From: Progne subis subis
Lineage: Eukaryota; Chordata; Aves; Passeriformes; Hirundinidae
Assembly (NCBI GenBank): GCA_022316685.1
Contig: JAKJHU010000038.1
Span: 3,768,384-3,832,383, forward strand
Length of the DNA: 64,000 nucleotides
Direction of reading: 5' to 3'
The translations under genes and the position numbers were made by a program. Position 1 is the first letter of the stretch; each line of letters begins with the position of its first letter. This document shows positions 36,093 through 47,260 of this stretch, in pieces. The notes under the pieces are model-generated. The model was not told where the DNA came from and searched no databases. It saw nothing but the letters and a program-made list of their open reading frames with translations.

Positions 36093-39000
36093 TTGCTACA
36101 AAATCAACATTTAGAAACCATGGGCAAAACTGTTTAGCTTATTTTTGATTATGCAATCGTGATGCTTATTTGCATACATTATGTTAGTAAAAAACGTATT
36201 GAGGCAAAGAGGAAAGGGATTGATAGGGGATCTCTTAAAAAGCAGTAAAATGCCTATAATCCACAATAATGTCTAACAATGGAAAAACTCTAACTGCAGT
36301 CCTTTCTGCAATGTCACTAATGGTTGCTGTGGAAATAACTGTCATTAATCCAGAATTGAAAACAGGGAGCATCTGGAAATTCACAGCTCAGTCTGCAGCA
36401 TCTCTAGTGTTGAATTACTAATGTAAAAATTTCTTACCCATAAATCATATTCTCTCAATCCTTTTCTGCCTCCCACCCAGCTGCACCTCCACCTACCCTA
36501 CTTCAAGGCTGTACTGTTTGTGCAAGGTGATGTTCATTGCTGCATATAGTAAAATGATTCTACCTTTTGTTACCCAACAGTTCTTCTTTTTCAATCCATA
36601 TCATTAATAGTTAGTCACAGAGCTATTTTGCATTCTTTGAACTCCTAAAATGAGATATCACCAATAGGTTTATGTCCTTAGCAACTGTGCATAATATGGA
36701 GAACTGTGTTTTGCTCAGCCATATCATCACACATTTCTATTTCTGCTTGCAAACAGACTCTTGTTGTTAAACAATGGGTGTCAATAATAGGTTTCAACAG
36801 GGTATTTCATACCAGTTAATATGTACAGCATGTCTTTACCTCCCCAGCAATGTCACTAGTTTGAGTGACTGCAGTCTTTCAGCCCAAAAGTAGATTTCTC
36901 TACTAGCTAGTACCTGTTAACCCTTGGTTCTACTATAAAAATGTACGTAAGTCCATATATATTTATATAGGTTTGCCATAAATAATTCTGCCTCCTTATA
37001 TGTAGAAGCAAGGCAGATATGTTAAATTGTCTAAATATTTGATTGCATAGTGATAATTACTCCTGCAAATGTAGATGCTTATTTTTAAATTTTATATTTA
37101 CTATTTTTTCCTTGAATTATTTACTATATATTCCTTCATTTTACTCCATATAAACAGTAAGGAATACTCCAAATAGAAGAGATAAGACTGTGACATTCTT
37201 TAAAAAAAATTTTTAAAGAATTTATTTTTCTATAGTCATAATCAGATTTTATATGTTCTAGCAAAGAACATGCAGGACACACTGCAAGAACTTTAAAAAA
37301 TAACATATCTAACTTCACATACATGTTTGCATTAATGTACTTTTCTATAGTAAAGGAAGATGGTTTGGAAGACTTCCTTTTGTTATAATAAACATGAAGG
37401 GAATGCAGTGGTCAGCTGGTCTTTCAACATAGACCCAACATGGACAGACCCTCTCTCATATATAATTTATCCCTTTCCTAAGACAGTAACAGCATTCATA
37501 AATAAGGGAAGTCATAAGGTCAGAGAACTCTACAGTGTCACAAATATGTAAAAGCTGGTATCTCTGTAAGTAAATTCTGCATTTGATAAGGAAAATATGT
37601 CTGTTGTTCAAATCCCACATCTTGTTTCTGGATGCTTTTTGGCCAGAATTGGCAGTGGATTTCTTGCAAATCTAAATTCCCTTTAGGTCAACCATGCTTC
37701 AAAAGCACCACAAGGAATCCACACCTCACAAACTTAATACAACTGTTACCTCCTTACACAAGGGGAGCTTTTGTTCATGCAGTGCTAGAGTAATGTGTTC
37801 CATACACAAACCTATCTGGTATGGTCTGCTTCCCATTTCCATATATGCAACCATGTTAAAAAAAAAAACCAAAAACAAAACCAAGCCAAACAAAGCTTTA
37901 AAAATCATATGTGGAGTTATTTATTACAAAATACTACAGTTTTGCTCCATTTGTCCTTCTTTTTGTTCTTTTGCCAGAGTCTCACTTTCTTAAACCTTTC
38001 CTAAAGAAAGTCAGAGCCACTGTCTTTTACAGTAATAAATACTTTACCTGCAAATCAAAGAGACAGAATGACTTGAGTTTTAAATCAGGGATATGAGAAC
38101 TATAGGATGTTGTTCCTTCAGGCTTCAAAGACAGCCAGAAAAGTCCATTACCGTTTCTTTCAAAGGATATTATCAACTTAGACAGCACATGTGGTTTTCC
38201 GTAGGCCTAGGTCTTCTGAAGGAAGGCAGAAATAGGGCAGAAGGTGAAGTAGAATTTCTTGAGGAGCACAGGGTAAACTCAGGGGTCTGAGGGGATACCA
38301 TTAATAGCAAAATAGGACTAAGATGTGTGGGGAAGTACTTAACACTTAAACTAGAGTATGTCTGTCTATATGTTTTGGGGTTTTTTTAAACAAAAAAGAT
38401 TAAATTACAGAGAGGACAAATTAAATAAACACTACCACCACATTACATTCCACTACTACCTCTATGAAAAGTATATATGGTATATGTGCATAAAAACATA
38501 AAAATAAAGACAGGTATATGCACCTGCTATGCCAAGCTCTTCAAAACAGTGCCTCTTCAGTAACTCTCCTAGGAAGAGCATAAATTTGGCTGTGAGAGGT
38601 GGAGGATATTTTATAATACCTCCAGCTGAATTTTCCTGTTGAACATAGATATGTTTATATTTATATATCCTGCATTTATTCACATAGATGCACATACAAA
38701 CAGTTATCAACCTTTCCATTTCTTCATCCCATTGAAAATGCTACAAAAGTCTCTCTTGTCAGTTATCTTTACTGAAAATAGAAAAGAATTGTTTTCATTA
38801 GCAAATACTTTATTATAATTGTGGTTACCCATTCCTTTAGTTAGTTGTTATTGCCAATGGAGATTATTCTGTCTTTTCCCAGTGACGCTCTATTTGTCAC
38901 TATTCTGGGCATTAATCCAAGTCCAAAGATAGGAATGAAAATTATAGGCTCTTCCTACATAGCTTTCCATTTTAGCAACTTCATGCAGGCTCCACATTAG

Positions 39001-40249
39001 CAACTTCTAACTTCTCTCAGATTTCTTCCTACATAAGTCATTCTCCAAATTGATCAAAAGTGGAAAAAAAATCAGCTCAATGCTCAAAGGGATATTATCC
39101 TTTAACTTCTTACTGAAAATACGTATTTTTCCTTTTTTTTTCCAAATTCAAAAAAAAGTAGTAGCTTGGGGGGGCAGAGGGGAGGGGAGGTGTTTGGTGT
39201 TTACTTGAAGCATTTTGTATAGCATGTACCACTTTAATATCTGAGATAAAATATTAATGGATTTTTCTTCACAGTAGTTCCATAAAAAGGAAAATATCAT
39301 TGCCCTCATTTTAGCAGTAGGGAACTCATGTACGGATAGTGAACTGCATGTGCAACATCATAAGAGAAGAATATGCTGAAATCAGGAATACCTTTCTGAA
39401 AATACAATCCTTTTCATCCCTAATTCTTGTCAGTGTTTCAGAAAATATTGCTATATATTTTTACTATTGTTCCATGATGTTAATTACATGGAGTCTTCAA
39501 AACAACTTTTTTATTTGATCTAATTCATCAGTGCTATATTAAAGGATAGAAGCTCAGTTATGGGTCATGATTTATTCTGCCAAATGTTAACAAACAAACA
39601 AGTTGGAAAAGCTAATAATAGTATGTATTAAGTAACCAGTAAAAATAGATAACTAAATTAAATTCACTCCTAGTCTGAATTAATTGACAGCAAGTCTATT
39701 TTGAAGCAGGAGACAGAACTAAGGTGTCACTGTAACCATCTGTCATATGTGCTTCGACAAAGAGGAGAGACTTGTAAGGTACATCCACATCCCACTGCTA
39801 ATGGAAAATCTCTGTATGTTATATGGAGCCCCTATATAGAAGTAGGAGTATGTTGGACCAAACATTGCTCTCTATATGTTTACCAAATCTCTTGGTTTAT
39901 ATCAAGTAGATACTTAAAAGGAGATCTACTGTTTTACTGAACTTCAGTGGAAACTATATTTGCATGTAGCTCTTCAACCTCTAAAAAAAAATCAACAGCT
40001 CTTGCCAGATACTTTCTGGCTGCATTTCACAATGTAATGTTTTCATTTAGGATTAAAATTAGCAATCAGATATGATTACGAAATGAATAGTGATTGGGAA
40101 GCACTTAATCACCTAACTAAGATAAAACATTAGGCTTGGAAAATCAGAAAATGCTTTTGAAAGAAAAATGGAAGAGGTTGCAAATGCAGTCAAAAGATAA
40201 GCTAAATGGAAGGGAAGTCATAAGTAAAATAATACTTAATAAGCTTGAT

Positions 40250-40296
<47 letters not shown>

Positions 40297-41104
40297 CAAA
40301 CCGTTTAAAAATTATCCCTTCCCACAGTCCTTTCTAGTTTTCTCCCTCTTTCTTCCTTCCTCTGGCTAGTCCTGTTGGCAGAACAAAAACTCCCTGTCCT
40401 TCTACTCCTCAAAAAAAAAATCAGTCTTTCACTTACTAATGGATTCCAAACCTTCATTACTGCAGAACCAACTACAGGATACATACAAACAAATATGACA
40501 AACAAGTGTCACACCTACAAATAACAAAAACACACAAGAACCATAACAAAGTATTCCATTACATCCTACAGGCGTATGGAATTGGTTAGCTCTTCTGCTA
40601 TATTCATACAACACCATAGAGCATTTAGGAGTTTCACCACTGACTGCTCTTTGCCCAAGATTTCATCATTAATATTGTTTCTACAAATCATATTTTAAAA
40701 TAATGAACAAGTGAAAAGTTATGAGGAGTCCATAGTTTCCAAAAAGGATAGCAAAAATATTGTGTCCCTTGGTACGTAATAAATAAACTATAATCGGTTT
40801 ACTGTTTTAACATTTTACACCATAAATAACTATTTACATAGCATCATTCAAACACCAACTTCCCTGATCAGATTTGCAATACCTTATCTCACCACTATGC
40901 ATAGAAATAGAGAGAAACATGAGTTTGAAAGCGGTCAAGACTCAGAACTGGGCAAGCAATTGTAAGAAATGCCAACTTATGATGGTTCTGAAGAAGTCAG
41001 CAAAAGACGGGAGGTTCGACAAATCTCTGCCACAATCACCTTAATTACTCTACATAAGTTCGTCATATTTTTATAACACGACACTCTACCAGTTGATTTT
41101 TATC
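35899..41104. other. Intergenic, no gene recognised
   Basis: About 5.2 kb of AT-rich sequence. T30 lies at 36,060-36,089 and T41 at 40,254-40,294. No coding frame has support. Confidence 0.55.
40254..40294. repeat. T41 homopolymer
   Basis: 41 consecutive T. It is not attached to a recognisable retroelement body on either side. Confidence 0.85.
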
Positions 41105-41365
41105 TTTATTGTCCACCCCGATAAATCGTTCCGAGCACGGCCAAACGGCCCCACTGGATTCCGCGGCTGTTGCCGGTGCGTGGGCGGGAAGAGGTTCCGT
41201 GCCCGCGGCGCCTCCGCGTGGGCAGCACGGGGCCACAGCGCCCCCTGGCGCCCGCTCGCCGCCCGCCGCTGCTCCTGCGGCTGCAGCGGGGGCGCGGAGC
41301 GGCGCGGAACGCGGGGTTCCAGGGCCCAGCAGAAAAGCTGCGCTCCTTAACCCTTGCTGGGTGAG
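41105..41365. promoter_or_regulatory. Orphan CpG island with a splice-donor-like site
   Basis: A sharply bounded GC-rich block with many CpGs (for example TGCCCGCGGCGCCTCCGCG) lies inside AT-rich intergenic DNA, 5.6 kb upstream of the SLC38A11 island. A good donor, CTGG/GTGAGT, lies at its right edge (41,361) on the + strand. The open frames here exist on both strands because stops are rare in GC-rich DNA, and none resembles a protein I know. Possible roles are an alternative SLC38A11 promoter, a lncRNA promoter or an enhancer. Confidence 0.6.
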
Positions 41366-44300
41366 TTCCTCGCGGTACGGTTTAGAAATTAACTGTACGA
41401 GGATATATCTGAGCAAGAACCACTCCAAAAGAGGAGAAAAAAACAAAGCAAAGAACTTCAGGAAAGAATCCACATTGTGTATTAGGGATACAAGGGATTT
41501 GCTTGTCAAAAGATGAGGAAAGGGGTCTGTTTATACTCAACAGTATATTGTGTTCTAAACTAGAAGAAGAATGTTGAGTAAATTGACCTTAGTTTTTCAA
41601 ATAAACCTTATTTGAAGGTTTCAAATAAACCTTATTTGAAGCTCTCAAAGGAGCTTACCATATTAAGGGCATCATTTTTATGTTACTACAAGTAATCAGT
41701 TCACCATCCACTTCAGAAAACACAGAAGGTGTGTTCCCTAAAAAGGAAGGGAATCACGCCATTGCCTAGGATTTGTTCTGAAGACATTCAAGGATGAAAG
41801 AAAAAAAAAAAAAAAAAAAACAACCCACAGGTGAAACAACAAGCACTAGTAACAGAAATCAATACTGCAACACCTATTTTAATCCTTTGAAAGTAAAAAC
41901 ACATAAGCAGTAATCAAAGAAACTTGGTTTACTTCTGTATAGGATCTGTTATGGCACTGGAAAAATACTATAGTAAAAGCTCTAAGATTGCAAATGCAGA
42001 TTACCAGTGAATCAGTAACACCCTGCAGAATAACAACACGTGCAGTATTAGCATCTTCTGCTGCAGCTCTGAAACAACTGAATCAATAAAGCTAACAAGT
42101 GGGTAACACAGTGCCATTACTCTCAGCATAAATCATACCATGCATGAAGTAAAGAAATTAAGAATACTTCACAAAAACATCCCTAAATATAAATATAAAT
42201 ATAAACCTGCCAAACATGCCTCTGTGGCCTTACCTTCTGTATGCCTTCTGGTGAGCTGATGGCTGGTAAGTTATCAGTCATTTGTGCCTTATTATCTTGC
42301 CTCTTGTTCTCCTACTTCTCTTAAGATCCTTTCATCTAAAATCTGTTACAGCAATACTTCAAGTAAACACCAATTTTTGTAACTTCCTCCTCACTCAAAT
42401 TCTAGCTCATCCTAGTAAACAATCAAGGAGACATATTTGAATCCTCTGTTCAACTTCTCTTTTCCCCCACAGCAAGGGTAGTCCAGCAGGTAAAAATGTG
42501 GTATCCCCTTTAATCCTAGTCCCTTAGTTACAAACAGCACAGTTAGCTCCTAACCCACATGCTGTCACAGCACTCATCCTCGAGCAATTGGAATATTAAG
42601 CAACCATTCATTTTCTTAATTACTTTCTCAATTATAGTAAAGAAACAACAGTAGAGCCACTGAGATTCAAAAGTACACAAGGAAAAAAACTTCCAAAATT
42701 CTAGAAAGGGGAAAGAAACTTCTTGGAAAGCAAATAGCCAACTCTTTTTGGACTCATATGCTTTAGCTGAGGTTACAGGGTGTAACACAGCAAGGCAGTT
42801 CCCAATTCAGAGTCATGAATTCTTAGTATAGCTCTCCAACAGCAGTGTGCCTGCTCTCTAGGTTTCATTGTGGCTATTTTGAACTAAAAGTATTTTAGTT
42901 TTGATTTTCGCAGCTACAGATCTCATGAGTTAATGAGTCAGAGAGACAAACAATGAGTTTACCTTTCAAATTTGCCATAAGAAAAAATCATATGTAAAGC
43001 TTCAATTTCTCCTAGTTGGTTTCATGTAAGACTTAAATGAAATAAACAGTATTTTTTTTGTCACAACCAACTAGTAAGGTATAGCTGGTTGCAGTTTAAG
43101 ATTTTGTTTTCCCTCCATATGCTTCCTTTGACCATAACACTGCAGGACAGGAGGCAGGAAATGTTATTGCATAAGACTGAAGTACCAGGATCCACAATGA
43201 GAACCATCAACAAAAGGTTTCCAGCACTGCCTACATAAGACTTATCAATGGTAAACTTAAAAACTCAGTTTCCCCAAAACAGATTATGGTACCTTCAACT
43301 CGCAGGAGAGGAGAAGCTGTACTGATAACTTCCAGGTCAGTTACTTAGCTTTTGTCCACTAACTTCACAAATACTATAGGTTCTTATGAAGACCAGCTTA
43401 GAAGTTTTAGGACATAAACATTTTCCTCAAACCATAATTCTTTTGAGTGGTTTCTATAAAGCTCTATACACCCTTACCAGAGACCAGGTGCTTGGTATTT
43501 ATTAAGCTCATCAGCTTAGCAACACAGGCAGACTGCCACAGCAGTCTATACACAGGATAGGAGGTTGCACTCCCCTGTAGTCCTGATCATCCTTGCAAGG
43601 GGCACAATAAAGCTGGACAGTTTCCATTCATTGCTCACATGCATCACCAAGGCTCATTTCTCAACAAAATATTTTTTAAAAATGGTCCATAATCTCTTCC
43701 TGGCAGATTGTTATGTATCTCACAGCTAAGTAAATTTGTTGTTGAAAACATTAGTCCTTTTTAATATGTTTGCCTCAAAGACACTCTTAAAAAGTAAAAG
43801 GTTACTGACTTTTTACAAAGAACTAAAGAATGGGACAATAAAGTGTCATGTGATTGTAATAAACATACCTTACAAAAATGCTCATTTTTTTCTGTTTTAT
43901 TCCTTCATTTAGAGATAAAAGGAAACATAGTCTTCTGTATATGTCAATTTGCATCACACGACTTATTTTTCTAGGCCTGCCTTGTGTCTAATCTTATATC
44001 TTTAATCTTATATGGTTTCAGATGATTCAGACATTCTTGGAGTACACAAAGAGCTTATAGTATTGACTCTTCTTTGGTGTTTTTTAAGGCCTTGTTTCAT
44101 CTAATATGTTTCATGCTTTTGAAAGGTGCCAGTGGTTTCACTGGCATTTAGAAATCTAGTCCTCAAGCAGTAACACCAGCAAAGCAGAAGTTGCAACAAT
44201 GTAGGCTTCTCCACAGAGCTCTGCTAACACGGTTCAATGCCATCTCATCCTATTATTTATTACAGTTTATACACCTTGCCCGGTGGGGATGTCAGGCATG

Positions 44301-46669
44301 TTTGTACATAGTTTCCTGGATCATTCTTGGAGATCTTTCAGGCAGCCATATGGACTCATGTCACGTGTGCCATTTCTAATATCACTAGTACCATTGACAT
44401 TAAGCAAAAACTTCCCCAGCCACAAATTAATTTATGATTCCAAGATGAATACATCTCATCATTATTGTTTATATTTTCCAGTCACTCTTATTGATAATTC
44501 AATTTAAGGCATATTCTCTGTCTAGTTTTGTGGAAAGTGTTTTGCCATGGAAAATTTCCCAAGATACTCTCCAGTAAAAAAACCCCTTCCCTCTTTACTT
44601 TCCCTCTGTTCTGGATTTATTGTGATTGTGCTTCCCACCCAGCCTTACATTTCTGTGGATCTTCAGGATTCTCTTGCAGAATTTCTGCTCATAAATACTA
44701 AAGGTACTAATAAAGATTCCTTTTTGGCGGTTGTTGCCCTAACTCATTTTGGCCTCCTAGAATGTTTCCACATTTAATCAAAATTTATGGTTGTTTCCTT
44801 TTTTAGACACAAATTCCTTTTTGCCTATCTTTTTTGGAGGTGCTATCTGTTTGTTTGGTATTTTTTGTAACTGTCTCCTGTGTTGGCCTCCTTCAGAGCT
44901 TGATTCTGTAGCACAACCAGAGAGGTAAACAATTGTACCAAGTGTCCTACAGCAAACTCCCAAAGAACATAATATAAGTAGTGGATTATGGACTTGCAGT
45001 GCACCCTGAAATTTAATTTACAATGTACTGCAAGTCCTAATGCTAAGACTAAAACCAGGATTAAGCATCCTATACAATAACCACATTCCAAAGCACAAGA
45101 AGCACAGAGCAATCCAAGTAATCAAAAACTACTCTCATAGTATAGGAAAGGCACCGCTGCACAATTTTTTGGGAAGTGCCTATTCCCTTCCCTAATTCAC
45201 TGTTACTAAGTGAATTAACTGCTATCAAGTTTATAAACACTACTTGGAATCATGCCAATGTGACCAACAGAAGTAAAATGATAGGACTCTTAAATAAATG
45301 GATGCCGCATTCAGGCACCAGCCCCTTTATGTACTAAGAGCTGCATAGTGGGAGCTCGACTTAATTTGTCAAAAAAAGCCTGAAGGATGTATGTGATTGA
45401 TTATAAGGTTATACCTGGGAAAGTATTTGAACAAAACAGAAATAATTTTCTAAGGTTACTAATGCACACTCCAAACAAGAATTAAAATAAAATCACATTA
45501 TTCAAGGCACTATTGTAGAGCATGTGGGTGTTAGATATAGAGGCCTTGTGAGAAAATTGCTACAGTACTAAACATAGAGAGTTTGGTAGAAGACTATCTT
45601 GGAAACTTACTATATGCTTTATTACACTTTGCTTTAAGGCAGCTTAATTCTCTGGTTTTACACAGAATTCTTTGTACACTCCAAGAAAGAAAATAACATT
45701 GCTACAAATCACGGGAATTGGATCTTAGGCCCCTCAAAGTTTCTGTGCTGAGTCATGTCATCTGACTAGTCACACAAGAATACATGCCAGCTTGTAGCTT
45801 GTCATGGACACGATTAGAGATCTTTTTTGACGGAGCTAAAGCTAACGTGCTTAAGCTATTGAACAAAAATGTCATATATGCTCTTTTTGTGCACTTTGTT
45901 CTCCATATTAAATCATATGCATCATAGATCTTTAAGGACAAAATTACAGATGCACAGCACATGTGCTCCTTTAACCACCACAATTTACCCTAGCAAAGTA
46001 TTATGAAATATAGGAATTATTAAGACTATAGAAAGGAAATTAGCACGCTCCATTTTCTCTGCTATTTAGTTGTCATCTCTCTGGCATTTTTTCCCTATAA
46101 TGATTTAATCTTGTTGAAAATTTTGGGTCCACATTCTGATGATGCCCTCCAGTAATTGGAGTAAGTTCCCAAAGTTAGGTGGATTTTTTTACACTTGCAG
46201 GCCCTACATTTTTTTTGTCAGGCAATACTTCACAAAATTAATGACTGCCTCCAATTTTTTATCAGTACTAGTTCCTACGGGTTTTGGTTTAAGATGTATG
46301 TTTCTTTGTGTGGCTTGTTCCCCATTTCCAAAGACGGACACTGCTTGGTTTCAGCTTGATATCTAGCGCCTAAACTTTCAGCACTGTCATTTTGCATCTT
46401 TTAATTAGTTTGGCCTCTTCCCATACTTTCACTAGAACCTCACTATACTCTTTATCTGATTCATCACTCTTTACAGCAGATTACCCTCCCTGAGGAGAAT
46501 AGCGAGGCCTTGCCAACAACACGGGTATTGAAAAGCAGCCACAAATTAGCAGCTATGACATCGGACCTAGTTTTCCTTACACATCCCACCGAGAAAGCTT
46601 TCCTGGTGCCCTCGGCGTAAACAAGCATTGGGTAAACTCGGATCTAATAAATTCAAGGCAGAGAAACTG
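41366..46669. other. Intergenic upstream of SLC38A11
   Basis: About 5.3 kb of AT-rich sequence with A20 at 41,801-41,820 and an ATAAAT repeat near 42,183-42,207. No gene is supported. Confidence 0.55.
41598..41645. repeat. Two tandem 24-bp units, each palindromic
   Basis: The unit begins CAAATAAACCTTATTTGAAG and occurs twice in a row with 22 of 24 bases identical. Each unit contains CAAATAA-ACC-TTATTTG, a 7-bp inverted repeat. Confidence 0.85.
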
Positions 46670-47260
46670 CTTACTTTCTAGAATGTTTCCAACGAAGGGG
46701 CCGTCCGGAGGAGGGGCCGCCGCCTCGCAGCCCCCGCCCGCCCGTGCGAGCCCCGGGCTCTCCTCCCGCTCCTGACCGCGGTCCAAGAGCTCCCTGCAGC
46801 CGCGGGGCGGGCTGGGCGCGGCCGGCCAGGCGCACACCGCCTTTCCCTTTCCCTTTCCCTTTCTCGGACCGCTCCGAGCCCGCCTGAGGGGAGCTCGCGC
46901 CGGGCGCGGGCCGGGCGGCACCGGCGCCCCCCAGCACTGCGGCGCCGCGAGGGACGCGGCGCGCCCGCCCCGGGCCCGCCGGCCATGGAGCCGCCGGCGG
47001 CCGCCGCTCGCCAGGTACCGGGCTGACGCTGGGGGGCAGGCGAGGTGTGGGACGCTGGGGGCAGGCGAGGTGTGGGCTCAGCGACCCTGCCGGCACCCGC
47101 CGGACTTGTGTCTGCGCTCCGCGGCCCGTGGGACGGGGGTGGGTGTGAGGGGCACCGCGACCGGTTGCGGCGGCTCAGGGCGACCGGCCGCTGGAACGTC
47201 CCGGCTCCGCGGCCGAACGGGCGGCAGCGATTGCTTTTTCATTTCTCTTCAGTTGCCCCC
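46670..47260 (+). promoter_or_regulatory. SLC38A11: CpG-island promoter and 5' UTR of SLC38A11
   Basis: A dense CpG block surrounds the first coding exon. It contains GC-box-like GGGGCGGG (46,803) and a CTTTCC hexamer repeat at about 46,841-46,865. No TATA box is seen, so the start is probably dispersed. The transcription start cannot be placed from sequence alone. Confidence 0.75.
46985..47014 (+). CDS. SLC38A11: SLC38A11 exon 1 (start codon)
   Basis: ATG in a strong context (GCCGGCCATGG) opens ten codons (MEPPAAAARQ), followed by donor CAG/GTACCG. Phase 0 fits exon 2. The reading frame stays open upstream in the GC-rich block, with no nearby in-frame ATG. This N-terminus does not resemble the human one, so an alternative first exon is possible. 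Confidence 0.7.

Noticed and set aside
41063..41509. 148-aa minus-strand and 135-aa plus-strand open frames in the CpG island
   Set aside because: Low stop density in GC-rich DNA gives open frames on both strands; the sequences are Ala/Pro/Arg-rich with no known family.
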